DNA from: Gyrodactylus bullatarudis
Taxonomy: Eukaryota; Platyhelminthes; Monogenea; Gyrodactylidea; Gyrodactylidae
Assembly (NCBI GenBank): GCA_012064415.1
Contig: SSNU01000265.1
Location: forward strand, 299,701 to 363,700
Direction of reading: 5' to 3'
Length of the DNA stretch: 64,000 nucleotides
Position 1 is the stretch's first letter; every line of letters begins with the position of its first letter. The translations under genes and the position numbers were made by a program. Of the stretch, positions 1 through 12,700 are shown piece by piece. The notes under the pieces were generated by a model. The model was not told the DNA's origin and made no database searches. It saw only the letters and a program-made list of their open reading frames with translations.

Positions 1-641
1 CTGTATACAGTATATGAAGTAGTGTATATATATACAAAGATTACCACATTTCGCATTAATTCTACAAGATTGATTCTACCAATTTTACCAGTAAGAGAGA
101 TAATCAAACAGGACAGAACGCATTTTATCTCTTCGTGTACATTTTGTAGAATACATAATATACATTGAGATTTGTAATAGAATATCAATAGAAAGAAGGA
201 GCATGGAATTGTAGATTGTTCATTCAACATGTAAAAAATGTTCCATTTTAAAAGAATAAATTAATTAATCTTCAAATCTCAACATGGATTAACTAATTAA
301 TTCAGAATTTATAATCGCTAAAGACTTTTCAAAAATCGATCGCTAATTAAAATCCATTGAAAAATCTTAAAAAGGCAAATTATTTACAGTAGTATAGTTG
401 TAGTTGTCGATATTTTTATGATTGAAATATTCACGTAAATTCACGTCCAAAAATCCACTTAAAATTATATTTGGGATATTAGGAATTAAGAAATATAGTC
501 ATTGAGGCCAAATGTACATTTCTTAAAGCATCATCATTGACAATAAGTTAAGAATTCATTATTCATATAATAATTTACAAACTATGAAAAATAAATTGTA
601 AAGCTCAAAGAAAACCAGTATAAAAAACACCAAAAGATGTT
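1..641. other. AT-rich stretch without a recognisable gene
   Basis: No open frame, splice-consistent exon, RNA gene or clear repeat was recognised here. Poly-A and poly-T runs and short AT repeats dominate. Confidence 0.5.
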
Positions 642-862
642 AAAGATTTATGAAGAATTTCTCCTTCACCCAAAGGTCTGTACTCTCAAATCGAAAAATT
701 TGAGATTGAAGCTTCGTGACCTTCCTGTCTAAGATACCTGTTTACCGCTCTATATTTTTAAGATGATCGTTATCTCTAGCTCTTAACTTCCTAATCGTAC
801 GACCTATATATGAAGCTCCCCAGTCACATTGGGATATATAAATCGATAGAGTTTTAAATAAA
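642..862 (-). pseudogene. Penelope-like GIY-YIG endonuclease remnant
   Basis: Reading the minus strand from about 860 downward gives a GIY-YIG-type block: an SIYISQC start, then WGASYIGRTIRKLRAR and a DHLKNIER tail. This is the usual layout of the C-terminal endonuclease of Penelope-like retroelements (Tyr, Cys, Gly, then YIG, Arg and a downstream H). The frame is closed by a stop just after the block and the reverse transcriptase is not seen upstream, so this is a decayed fragment. It differs in sequence from the two other GIY-YIG fragments in the window (minus strand near 22 kb, plus strand near 53.6 kb). Confidence 0.65.
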
Positions 863-1149
863 ATTTTCAATTTTATATTATTATAAATTATAATTTATAA
901 TGTTAATCGATAATATTAGATTTTCTTAATTGAATCAATGCTGATTTTTGATTTTAAGCAAAATTGCAGAAGAAATTCTTCATAAATCTAAATGAACAAG
1001 ACTTATGTGTTTGAAAGAACTTTTCTTATAATCTTCAACTACCTTGGCCTATGTGAGCTCTTTCACTTTTCTCTCCAATGTTTGGATAATTTGAGCTATT
1101 TGCCCCACAGTTTCATCATGAGGTTATCTGAAGGAAAATCCAGTTCAAA

Positions 1150-1690
1150 ATCGAAGTGATTGCGTAGTAAAAATTTATTGAAAAATGAGCTGCGATTTGA
1201 AAAATTCTTGATTTTTAAAACAAAATGATATAATGGCGAAGCATTTTCGGTACATGCTTCAATACAAATTAATGTGTGTTCAAAATAATTACATTTCATT
1301 CATTTAATCAACTACCATGGCCTATGTGAGCTTTTACACCTTTTTCTCTTCACTGTTGCTATTTATTGAAGAGTTTCTGGTTTTTTTTCAGCTTACATAA
1401 TAATTCTTATTTCCATTCAGGACTCTTATATTCTTTTAACTCATACTATTTCTTTGTAAATTGTAAATTATTATTTTTCATTCAAACTTAAACTTTTATC
1501 ATTTTCAAAGAAAAACCACGGATGATCCTTTGAGAAATGCGCATTTTGTTACATATATTTTTTTCACATATTTCTAAATGCTTAGATAGTTCTATTAGAA
1601 AAGTTGGTACTAATATGAGGTTAAAAATTTCCTCATACCCTAGTCTATACAGTCTGATATCTGTAGAGAAGAGAATTAAGTCGAATTTTA
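1150..1690. repeat. Dispersed repeat, copy 1
   Basis: Positions about 1150-1290 match about 9385-9505 almost base for base with scattered changes (shared core TGATTGCGTA...GCTTCAATACAAATTAATG). Positions about 1570-1690 match about 9505-9590. In this copy the two modules are separated by about 280 extra bases, while in the 9.4-kb copy they abut. The second module leads into the type of sequence found at the 3' end of the GIY-YIG element near 54 kb, so the family is probably a decayed Penelope-like element. Confidence 0.6.
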
Positions 1691-1946
1691 TTTCTTTTTC
1701 GAATATTTTGATAAGTTGATCGCACGTAAATCGTTTTTTGCAGAGGTACGGATTTTTCCGTTTGGGGTTTAGATATTTAGAAATTGTAGCAATAGAGTTC
1801 AAGCTAAATTTGAATTTTCTCAATCCAGGGCTCAAAAAATTGTTGGCAGACTCAAAAACAGAATGATATTTTTGTACTAATGAGTCACGAACTATGAAAA
1901 ATGATAAAGTTATAATTAGCAATAAAAAACAAGTTGAGAATCGCAT
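1488..1946 (-). CDS. Uncertain 152-residue ORF with signal-peptide-like start
   Basis: An uninterrupted minus-strand frame starts with a short basic segment followed by a hydrophobic run (CFLLLIITLSFFIV), as in a signal peptide or membrane anchor. The rest is K/I/F-rich with a few cysteines and no motif I recognise. Part of it overlaps the dispersed repeat shared with the 9.5-kb region, and no splice partners are evident. It could be a chance frame in AT-rich DNA or a remnant inside a mobile element. Confidence 0.2.
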   Translation of the reverse strand: MRFSTCFLLLIITLSFFIVRDSLVQKYHSVFESANNFLSPGLRKFKFSLNSIATISKYLNPKRKNPYLCKKRFTCDQLIKIFEKEIKFDLILFSTDIRLYRLGYEEIFNLILVPTFLIELSKHLEICEKNICNKMRISQRIIRGFSLKMIKV

Positions 1947-1949
1947 TCT

Positions 1950-3540
1950 TATCTCTATTTATGGAAGTTTTTCTAAATTTAAATTGGATTTGAAACAGAT
2001 GAAATAAGGTTCGTCCGGGAACATACAACCGGAAAGTTGCCAAATTTAGATTAAAACAAAATTACAAAATTTTTTATCAAGAGTTGTTTATATCTCTATA
2101 ACGTTGAAAAAATTTCAGGAGTATTATTCATTTTAAAGTATTAATTATATAATATTTGAAAAACCCACATAAAAAATTCGAAATTATCAGTAAATATGTG
2201 AAGTTTTTTTTATTAATTCAAAAAGATGATATTTTCTATAAATGTGAATTGGCACTTTTCCGGATTTTTATAAATCATGATCCAAAGTCACCGCTCAATC
2301 ATCATCGATTTTTTCATTGGAAAAAATGTATGAATGAATTTACGCGAGAAGAAAATAGTTACAAACAATCATAGGTAAAGATAGCTAGCTATATTGAATT
2401 TGAAAAGTTTTCTTTTGGACAAGTAAATGAACTAATGAGATTGGACACCTGATTATTAATATTAACTAAAAAAAGACGACAACAAAAAAACTGAATAATC
2501 CTAATTTGATTGCATTTGCTAAATGAATATTTGATGAAAAAAGGCAATATCCACTATTCCTCAGATGTATTTATATGTATTTCATATATGTTATATATGT
2601 ATATAATATATATATTATAGAGAAGTAACGAGAAAGATGAAGAGTGAGTCTTTTCAAGAAATGATACATGAAAGAGGAAGTCGCCCAAACGATAATAAAT
2701 ACAACAAGACACTGGGATAATTTCTAATTTGCTTCATCTCATTGGGGAATTAGTTTTTTTCTCTTCTTCGTTATCTTCTTCCTTCGACATTGACTTTATT
2801 AGTTTTCCCAATTCTAGAATTATCTTTTGATAAATTTCATTAATTTTCTTTCCTCTGACCAATTATAATTCAAGCCAGTGTTCGTGGAGTTGAATTACTA
2901 ATGTATTGGAAATAAATAAATTACCCACAATGATCAATAATTACACTGTGTGTCAAAAAAATAGGTCTCGGAGTAATACTGATGCAAAATTTGACGCTGA
3001 TTCCGAATCTGGTCTCAGAATTCCGTTATCATGCTTCGTTTGGGAGAAAATCTCAAAAATTCAAAAATGCCATTTTGCATATAATTGAGCTTCAAAATTA
3101 CATTAAAATAGAGTAAAAATAAAGAGAAAAAATTAAAAATTAGAAATAAAACCCAAATTCTTACAAGCAACCATAAACAAATTCCATGTTTCGCGGAAAC
3201 TTGGAATTAAATTTCATGTATGAATTTGTTTGAATATAAACGAAATACTTTTACCGTGAATTCGAAATAAAATCTTACAATTTCAGCAGGAAAAAGATCA
3301 AGATTTTTCTACTCGGTAGTAGTTTTGATAAAAATTAATTATTTATTTGATTATAGAATCTTGTGAAAGCGCTGATTGGCAATTTTTACAAATCTAGTTT
3401 TACTGATCCTAATTCATTTATGATTAAATAATAAAATTTATCAAGATGTATTCGAATTAATTATCGAGAAATGGGACTTGGATCTAGAATTGAAAAAGTT
3501 TTAACATTGCGCGAGAAAATTATAGGGTTTAGGCTTAAAA
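1950..3540. other. No gene recognised; AT-rich with TA microsatellite
   Basis: A TA/TG-rich simple-sequence tract lies at about 2560-2630. Several frames of 60-72 codons occur but show no motif, splice logic or unusual composition. Nothing else could be supported. Confidence 0.5.
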
Positions 3541-3816
3541 TTACTTTTAAATCATCAAGAAAAGAATTGATGGCTTCATTTTCTTCATTAATAAATTCAA
3601 TGTTCTAAAGAAATAAAGAGAAGAATTAGTTGAAATATTGATATGAAATAAGAAACTGGCATGAATAAGATTAAAATCAGGGAATTCAGTTTTTACTACT
3701 TACATTTAAATACTCCAAGTAATTCTTACACGTTAGGCCTCGACTATTTTTGATCGCATCCGTTACATGATCCAAGTTACTTAATTTCCGTACTAACTTT
3801 AGGCCTTTTTTGACAT
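3461..3816 (-). CDS. Two candidate exons of an unrecognised gene
   Basis: Reading the minus strand, 3816-3704 gives VKKGLKLVRKLSNLDHVTD followed by KNSRGLTCKNYLEYLN, then a consensus donor (GTAAGT) at 3703. A pyrimidine-rich tract ending in TTTAG at 3605 precedes a second open segment from 3604 (NIEFINEENEAINSFLDDLK). That segment either splices at 3545 (GTAATT) or reads on to a stop at about 3461. Phases are compatible (both phase 0). The composition is protein-like and less A/T-biased than its surroundings. The gag fragment ends immediately upstream, so this may be a host gene carrying a retroelement in its intron, or an unknown part of the element. I do not recognise the protein. Confidence 0.35.
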
Positions 3817-3830
3817 CTGTTGCGACCGTT

Positions 3831-4973
3831 TCAATTAGCCCCTGTATCAATCAAATATGGTAGCTTCGTCTTCTCACAGATCACTGCAAGTCGAGTATTG
3901 TCTAAGCTTACAGTTTTGGCTACTTTACACAGCTCATATTGGCACACTTGAGGTAATTTGCAGGACGTAGCTTCACTTCCGTGCTTATGGTGGGTATAAC
4001 ACAACAGGTATGACTCATTTCCCACTTTTATCGTAAACACTTTCTCGGCGAATTCCCTCCTCTGCTTAACCATCGGAGCCGCTTTCGTTTTATGCGGTGC
4101 CCGCTTCTTCCCTAGAGATGGAACTGATGGATTGGATAAGGTAATACTTGAGACTTGTTTTCTACTCTTAGTATTTAACAAAGTCTTATTCTTAATCTTA
4201 ACTTGGAGTTTATTCTGGTTGGAATCCTCAACTCGGGTTTCCAACTTCTCCACTAACTCATTTAAATCTATTACTTGCTCAACGATTTCATTCTCGAGCA
4301 ATAATGGAATATACTCACCACTTATGGCTGCTACTGACTTGGGCGTTTCCGAAATAGGGGACCCATATGTCTCAGCTAACTTACATAACTCTTTAAGGCT
4401 GTTCGTCTCGATTTTGTCTAGCAGACGGTCACTCACAGACGTTGGTAGCAATGCCAGGAATCTATATTTGTTCATTGTTTGATCACCTGGTGCTATTATC
4501 TCGTACAACCGACTAAATGGCGTTAGGTCAGATCGAATATCTCGTCGGATACCAGCAATGATCTCCCTCGGAGTCTTCTGACTGACTTTTACAATAGCAT
4601 TCAAAATTTCACTGGCTGTTTTACTTTCATCACATAAAGAGGTAACCTCATCACGGACTTGTTTATCAGCCGTCATCACAGCACGTCTTATGATGCGAGC
4701 CTTTTCGCTTTCTTCCTCGACTTTATTAGTTACGAAAAATTCTTCCATTAACGTTACCCAGAATTCCACCGCTTTTGGTGTATACTTAGGCACTTCGACA
4801 CCGCCGGTCCTGGCGTGGTCACCATGTTGCGACCGTTTCAACATTTCCAATAACTCATTGATGATCCGGTCTTTCATCTCATTAGGTAGGACACTGACGG
4901 CAACATTTGAATCCCTATTTGCCTCGGTGGGACCTGGGGGAGGAATTAAATCATTAGAAGTTTGTTCTCTCAT
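3831..4973 (-). CDS. Truncated Ty3-type retrotransposon gag-protease
   Basis: A 380-residue frame, clearly richer in G+C than its surroundings. The N-terminal two thirds has the acidic/helical look of an arthropod-type Ty3 Gag (for example LALLPTSVSDRLLDKIETNS, with a downstream Lys-rich linker). A zinc-knuckle-like CYTHHKHG...C segment lies near residues 325-345. The last seven residues, LIDTGAN, are the retropepsin active-site motif, after which a stop follows at once. Reverse transcriptase, RNase H and integrase are absent, so this is a 3'-truncated element. No LTR or primer-binding site was recognised. The start at 4973 is the first Met of the open frame. Gag coats the element RNA; the protease would have processed the polyprotein. 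Confidence 0.75.
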   Translation of the reverse strand: MREQTSNDLIPPPGPTEANRDSNVAVSVLPNEMKDRIINELLEMLKRSQHGDHARTGGVEVPKYTPKAVEFWVTLMEEFFVTNKVEEESEKARIIRRAVMTADKQVRDEVTSLCDESKTASEILNAIVKVSQKTPREIIAGIRRDIRSDLTPFSRLYEIIAPGDQTMNKYRFLALLPTSVSDRLLDKIETNSLKELCKLAETYGSPISETPKSVAAISGEYIPLLLENEIVEQVIDLNELVEKLETRVEDSNQNKLQVKIKNKTLLNTKSRKQVSSITLSNPSVPSLGKKRAPHKTKAAPMVKQRREFAEKVFTIKVGNESYLLCYTHHKHGSEATSCKLPQVCQYELCKVAKTVSLDNTRLAVICEKTKLPYLIDTGAN

Positions 4974-7900
4974 GATATCGCTTTGAAATCAAAAAGACTG
5001 CCAAATGCTTCGGCGTGTTTTTAAACAATTTCATTTATTTATATTTACTTTTGTTTTATTCTCTCCCCACTCTTTGCTTATTCGAATACAATTACATTAT
5101 ATTCGTTACTTTTATTCATTAACTTTACTAAGATCACTACACATCGCCAATAAGTCTTTCTATTCCTTGAGTATTGTAATGTATTTCAGGTAGACCCACA
5201 ATTCTGGCGTCATCAATTATCTCTATATCCTGTAGCAACGAGGGTCTCCCATAATTACAATTATTGCTTGCTTCAAAATCAAAAAAATTCATACTTGCAT
5301 TCTACACAGCGAACTAACTCAACGGTTGACAAAAAAACAAAAAATTGAAATTAATAGGTAAACCAAGAGAATGTAAAAAATGAGAATTCAAAGATATCTA
5401 AAACTCACAAGACCTTTCGAGAATATCCGATAAATCCAAATGACCCAGATTATCTTCTTTTGGTTTTGTATGAGACTTTTACTTACAAGAGTTATGAGTT
5501 AAGGAACCATTAACCCCTGTAAATAATTATAATCAGTTCGATTTTATTGACTAATCGAAATCCTAGAAAAATAAATTTGAAAAAGTGTGAATTGAACATA
5601 AATTTAAAATTCGAAAAATGACCATACTTCGGCCAAGATCTTTAACTTTTGAAGATGTTCATTTTTACTTCTTCTCGTATTCCCTTGTTTGTAGATGGTC
5701 CTTTTTTAAGTTGTAAATTATTTAGATATTGAAGGATGAGAGTGTATCAAGGTGTTGAATTGGCTTTTATTTTCTTGAATTATCAATTAAATTAGTAGCT
5801 CAGCTCAGAACCAATATTGCTTCACATTTTTCTTACACACATTTCCTATACCGTCAAGGTTTATGCCATCCAAATTCAGATTATCAGGTATTAAAAATAG
5901 GGAAATCTAAAAAACTAAATTTTCAACTCTTTCTACAATTGCAGTTTTACAAATCTGGTTCACAATTTGTTCATTCCCATTAAAATTTAGTTCATTCTTA
6001 TTTGCTAAAAGGGGGGGGGGTAATTAATAGAATTCAATCTGAATCTGAAATTTATTCATTCTGAATTTAAAAATAAATCAAATTTTCATATAAATCTTCA
6101 CTGTTAACTGCATAAATCTTTCTGAAACGTAAACTAGGACAAATCTTCTTTTTGATGCTTCCGTAATTTTCTCAAAATTTTGCATTAAATTGAGTCAGAA
6201 AAAACCAATTTTTTTTAATTTTGACTAAATTTTAATTCAAAACGAATTGAATTACAAAAGAGTACAATCCAAATAAAATTTCCAAGATGAAAATCTTTTA
6301 GGAATTACACTTCTTTCATATGTATTTCAAAAACATTAGTTTGGTGATAATCTCAGAACCGAGAAGTGTCGTAAAAATCTCTAGAAAAAGTATTTGTGTC
6401 ATTCCTTTGCTGGTTAAAAGGCTAGATCTTTATGTCTAAACATTATTCAAGATGCAATAGAGAAATTGATTTTCTGTTCTTTACGTGTCTTGGGAAGGCA
6501 AGTCATAAAATTTGACGTACGGCGTTTAAATTTTTTGTATTCTCCTTTTATATGAGGATGCTTCAAAATTCTATCCAATAAATAATTAATCTTGTCGATG
6601 CATTTGCACGAAAGGATAAAATTAATTCAAATCCATGTCTTAAGTTCCAAGTGTTGTGAAGGTCTTTTAATCATTCCATTTGATTTAAAGCAAAATTTTT
6701 GAAGGCTAGAAAAACACTTTAAACGATTTTATTTTATTTTTTTTGCGTTAACTTTTCATTATTGGTTAGCTTCTAGTAATAAGTAGATAATTAAAATTCG
6801 TTACAATGTACAACTCATAAAGATAGCTTTTACTGATGCCCACAGTTCTATAGCCAAAATGCCTGTCTTTACCTCTATTATCTTTTGAATGGATGTTGGT
6901 TTTCAAAAAAGATTCAGAATCAACCTAAATATTTTGGTAAGGTTACAAATTTTCTAACAAGTTCGATGAATTTGGGATATGAAGGGTTAAATGCTTATAA
7001 ACTTTAGCCTTCATTCTGATTCATTTATTTCTTTTGAAATCTTGATCGATAAAAAAAATTCAAATCAAATTTTCAAAATTACATTTGAGTCATCTTCCAT
7101 TCTTGTATCTTGTATTCTCATTAATTTCTATGTTGTAATGAATGTTAAATTCTCGTTTTTATTATGAATGATCAATAAATATATTAAAAGGGAATGATTA
7201 TTTGATCTACCTACTCTGGCGTACTAACCTCATTTCCGAAAAATGCCTAGCTTAAATATCTAATCTATTTAAGAATCGATAAATTCTAGAGTTTGATTAT
7301 AGCCCCTTCAATTCGCATGTGTTAAAATTATTTACCAATATTTTTAGAAACTAAACTGACAAAATTCCTAGGCATAGGTTATGCCAGATTTAAATATCTC
7401 AGATGTAATACTTTTGGATTAATTTTCTGAAAATTTTGTGAAATTTCTGAAAAATCCAGTTATAACTCATAAAAGTATTCAATTTATTGAGATTCTACTT
7501 TAACATTTCTTGTCCATTGGAGTAGATTAAATTTCTGGAATGCCCGACCGTAAAAGTTATTCGATAGTGCATAATATTTCGAACAGTGTTAAAATTTTTG
7601 ATAAAGTGCTGACATAATAGACCCAAAGTTTTATTTTTAGGCGTTCAATAGAAAAAAAGATGGTCTGACTACTTACAAGTGAATTTTGTTATTCTGAGAA
7701 TTCTTTGGTTCCTGTTTAATTGTTCATATTTTTACTGCATAATCAAGTTTTATGCATCATTAGAATCATTTCAAGAAATTGAATCAGACTCAGACTCAGG
7801 TCGAAAATTGGAGATTTGAAAAATCTACTCTTATTGTCCACTGGTCATCATATTCGTAAAATTCACATTAATCACGTCCCTTTATGAATCTTTTATGATA

Positions 7901-8435
7901 AATTTCCACATTCAGAAATACAAAATTTTTTGCCCTATATTAAGATTTTTATCTTGTTCACCCTGTCTAGTTTTTTATTTTCTAGAACAGAATATCTTTT
8001 CTCTGGAAAAACTGGAAATTTTCTTGCAAAGAAAAAAATTATTTATTGCTGCAAAATTGTAATATTTATTGGTTGATGTGAGTTGCCTTATTTTTGTACT
8101 TAACCCCAGCATGTTTTTCAGTCAGCAACCTTAGTATAATATTTATATATTAGATCATGTAATTATAAGATTTTCATCTCTATGTTATGTCACCGTAAAG
8201 TATTTCAATCGATGTAAATTTAATACAAACAATTGTACAGATTGAAAACAGATTCGAATTCAAAAATACTTTACAGAAAATGCTTTGTTCACCCTTTATT
8301 TGAGAGAAAATTGGAATACGCGAAAATCTTGGCTTTATCATAAGTCAAACTCACGCTATACTAATTTCAGGAGAGTTAATTTTTTTCAAAAAAATTAATT
8401 TTTGTTTAAAACGTTTTTTTGAAAACCTACTTCCC
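4974..8435. other. No gene recognised
   Basis: AT-rich sequence with a G homopolymer at about 6009-6019. No LTR was recognised upstream of the gag fragment, although 5000-5230 could be its untranslated leader. No spliceable exon was found on either strand. Confidence 0.45.
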
Positions 8436-8439
8436 AGGG

Positions 8440-8760
8440 TTATAGGTAAAAAGTAAGATAAATTTTAAAGAGTAATCATACCTGTAGAATTCATAAATGC
8501 AACCGTCTGAACTCTATCTGCTAAAGCTACAAAGATAGCCTGTTTTTGGATCAATAACTTCTGTTCCAAGAGTAATAATTTTGTTAAAAAACTAGAAACT
8601 TGTTCTCATTAGTTTTATGGTGATAATCTGTTTTCTTGTCTTGTGATCCTGAAAATCAACTTTTGATCCCGCTCATACTTAGAAATCCAAAAAAGGTTTC
8701 AACTCAATGATCAAAAAATGGGAATTTTGCATCAACTCGAGATATGCTATAATATCCTTA
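8440..8760. repeat. Dispersed repeat related to 27.87-28.09 kb and to the 40-kb foldback
   Basis: About 8510-8570 (CTATCTGCTAAAGCT...GATCAATAACTTCTGT) matches about 27890-27955. About 8630-8720 (GATCCTGAAAA...CTCAATGATCAAAAAATGGGA) matches the right arm of the foldback at about 40265-40350. These look like old, diverged copies of the same non-coding element family. Confidence 0.5.
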
Positions 8761-9384
8761 AAAATTGATATCATGAAAGTGGACCGCATGATTTAGATTC
8801 CAAAAAATCTATTTCCAGTCATGTTCCACGCGAAAATTTACAAATCTAAACTGCTAGGTGCTTTATCTATTGATTTTTATTACTTAAAAGAGTAGGCATC
8901 GTCCACTTATGAAATAGTATCAAAAAAGGATAAGTTGAAGGAAATGAAATTGTTCCCATCCAAGTGTACTACTCAACATCATCAAAATTTTATCATCAAG
9001 TGGTGGATAATGAAGGGACTCATACTCCTGACACTAGTGAGATTGAATTGGTTTTTGCGTGAATTAATAAATTTTCTCGGTGCCTGAATGAAAATTTGAA
9101 GTGTCATGAAAAGATTTATTTAAAGCTTTCAAACTACTATGAACACTAGGCTAGGGTGAAACTTTTTTTCTCCGAACAAATCACGAGAGGACTTACTTTT
9201 CTGACGAATTTTAGTACTCAAATCATGTTTTGCATAATTTTAAAGCGTGAAAGTTTTTCCCACAATATCCCACAGACAAGATAAAATAACGAAATTAACC
9301 ATGAAGGCCCTCTTGATGATAAGATTACTATTTTTGAAGATAAAAATTATGAAACTCATTAAAAGGCCAATTTATATTCCGGAT

Positions 9385-9745
9385 TTTAGTGATTGCGTAA
9401 TAAAAATTCATTGAAAATTGAGCGGCGATTTGAAATTTTTTGGATTTTTAAAACCGAATGACATAATGGCGAATCCTTTTCGACACATGCTTCAATACAA
9501 ATTAATGCTTAGAATTGATAGTTTTATCAGAAAAGTTGGTCCTGATACGAGGTGAAAGATTTCACCCTAGCCTAATGAACACAATCACTGTCGAAACATT
9601 TTGAATGACCAATGGGTAAGAATTCTGTTCGCTTGCTACCTGACTATGTTGTCTTCTGGCTTGTGTATTGGTCTATCTATCAAGATTAAGAATAGAATTT
9701 TAAAAATTAGATTATCCTGATAAAAATAGTTTGGAATGAAATCAG
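9385..9745. repeat. Dispersed repeat, copy 2, with Penelope-like 3' end
   Basis: Modules shared with about 1150-1690 are contiguous here. The block CAATCACTGTCGAAACATTT followed by GAATGACC at about 9580-9605 corresponds to the 3' end of the GIY-YIG element at about 54066-54095. About 9630-9735 (GCTTGCTACCTGACTATGTT...CCTGATAAAAATAGTT) recurs at about 26485-26720. No coding sequence survives. Confidence 0.55.
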
Positions 9746-12700
9746 ATTTAGTGGCTCCTGTTTTTTCTTCAGATCATCAAAAATTTTGATCCTATTTCAA
9801 TTTTTTTGATCTGATAGGATCATAGGGCAGATTTCACCAAGTGATCAATCAGCAAGTCTTGATAGACCCAGAAATCGATATTATCTCCTATTGTTAAATC
9901 CATAAAATAGCGGTCCAAAAATTTTTGGGTTGTTATGCTTCCCACCCTATTATCTATATTTTCAATTTCTATGTTAAATTGTTTTGTATTAAAAATTATT
10001 CAAGACCTGAGAAGTGATTGTTTATGAATTTTACATTATAACAGGCCTTCCAAAAAGGGCAGAGGGGTTAAATATTTTCGTCCAAAGTGTAATTAATTAC
10101 ACTTGAGGTTTTTGTTACACTTAGGGCACAACATATAAATATTCTAACTGATATTCAGGTATAATATCTACAATTTGGCAAAGAAATTTTTAATTATTTT
10201 GAGATTTGAAATTTATATATTACTATAAAATGATTTCAATTTAATATTCTATATGTCAAGCAAGTTCTGTAAAAAAAGTTTTTCATACAGAAAGAATTAA
10301 GAAATCTAATTCAGCAGGCGCCTACCTTCATAACTATCATTCTATAGAAAAAAAATTATTCTTCGTCAAATTTCAAAGAATAAGGAACATCAAATTTGAT
10401 AATTATAATCTTTATTTTTATACTCAAAAAAGTTTTATTGAACGTGAAAGTAGTAAAAAATGTTTCGATATCCCTTACGTTTTCAATGGAATGTTGTAAA
10501 CACTATGCATTGCATCAGAGTAATAATCACTTAGCTGGATTTTTCAATGACAAGAAATCTCAGGAGAAATGTTTCCAAAAAAAATATTCCATTTATCGAA
10601 TCGAATTCCACTATCATCAGGAATCGATTGAATGCTTATTGAACTCTACAATAATCTGCTCTTAGAATAGTTTTTTCATTTCTCGTTACATAAATTTTGA
10701 ACCTTTTCAGGCTTTGACATAAGAAGAGATTCCGATTTCAATAATCTTCTCGTTTTTCCTTACTTTGCTTCAATTTCTCGTGCGAGTAGGTTTTTCCATT
10801 TCTTTGTGGTAATTCTAAAATTAAATGGAACCTCTAAGATAAAAAAGGTTTTTGCAAAAATTCTGAAGCATATTCCAATTGACGTTCAAACAGAACCATT
10901 GAAACGATGACTTTCTGACTTAAACTTGATTGTTTAGTTTTCATCTGCCCATTTAACCCAGCGTCTCACGAGATGTGAGAATCTTTAAAGCCTATTCTAT
11001 ACCAAAGGCATACTGAATGAGTATCCTCTCTGTACTACCATCATTTACTATTCAAATACAAATGTATATTCATAATAGAGCTGGATCATTAGTCATTCAT
11101 ACAAATCACTATTCCATCAAATGTATATTAAATTGAGAATGCATTTTGAATAAATTATTAACAAGATTAAAACCAAATCTCTTTCCTTGTATACAAATCG
11201 TATTTATCTATGTTTTTTTGTAGATTACGCATTTATGAATGAATAACAGTAAATCTATTTTAAAGAGTTCAATTAATCATTTTTGTTTTAAACTGATCAC
11301 AATTATTTTTTCTCCTTCCACGACCACTGATCATTAGGAGACTTTGTTTACAAAGGAATCACAATTAACGAGCAAATATTTTTATCATTGACATCAAGTT
11401 ATCCAGGTTTTGAATGATATTTTTCACTTTTGTTGTATTACTAATTCAACCAATCAAATTTAAGGAAGCTTGATTAAAAACTGATACATTGACATTAAGG
11501 AATATGAATAAACATAATATAGGATTTCTATTTCGAGGAAATGCTGAAGAAAGGTAATATCGAAATTTGAAGATGGGGAATTCGTTTTTTGTTCTTAAAG
11601 TTTGAAAAATTAAAATTAAATTAGAATTTTTCAAAAGAAAAAAGGTTATCGCTAATCCCAAGAGCTCTTCAAAATTCAATCTCTGGATACACTCAGAGAT
11701 TACTCGAGTATATAAGAAACAAGACTATATATTGATCGGATAAATTAATTACTATGTTAATCCAATGCATTTTCCCTGTGCGATTTATTCCATTTTTTTA
11801 CAGTGTAGTCTTAGCTGTCAGTCTTGCGAATGTTCACTAAAGTTTCTTAGTTAGTTACTTATCAAAGTTAATAAGAAAGGCGATATCTTTTACATGCCGG
11901 ATTTATATAATCAAAAGGATAAGTTTCACATAAAACGTCTCTGATTGGCCCTTCTTTTGTTTGCCTCCTCTGAAGCAAGTGTGTCTGTGCAACTATGATT
12001 GACTTCCTTTTTTATTGCATGTGTATGAGAATAGTTATGAGAGACGGGTCAATAAGAAACATTTCATGTAAAATTTATCATTTTGGTAACATATGCATTT
12101 TATAAATCTTGTATGTAAAAGGTGAAATAAAGCGCTATTCTTTCAACAAACTTAAAATTAACAGCTTGAAGCTCATCTCGAAAAGATCCGCTCAATTTTT
12201 TTGATATTGTATTTCAAAAAAATCAACTCAAAAATATGAAAAAATTTTTGCTGTTGAATGAAATCTCCGAAAGAAATAATAACTGGAAATACCATTGAAT
12301 AATTTGTAAGGCCTGTAGGCATTTTGAAAATAGCAAAATTGAATTCCTGAAATCTATTTCCATAATTCCTAAGAATAGAGCTGATTTGATTTTTTTTATG
12401 CTCAGGGAAAAGAGTATTGCTCTCTCCTACAATAAATACCATAAAAAGATGTATATCTTTTGTCTTCGTTTTACCAATCTAATTTACATTCTATCGAGAG
12501 ATAGAGAAAGGAGGAGAGACAACTAAATTTCCTCTCCTCTTTCTCACGATTGACAAATCAATCAATTATTCCCTTTTAATAAAACAGAACAACAGAGAGA
12601 TAATCACAAGAGTATCTCAACTTCCCTTCCTACTAGGAATAATATTTCCATCACTATTCTAGATTCTATATTTAGTATAGAATGAAGGTAGTAATGATGA

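Noticed and set aside
4132..4986. Plus-strand frames of 98-116 codons
   Set aside because: Antisense to the gag-protease frame; low-complexity Ser/Leu composition typical of a shadow.
6005..6025. G homopolymer as a G-quadruplex or regulatory site
   Set aside because: A single run of G without partner runs; likely replication slippage.
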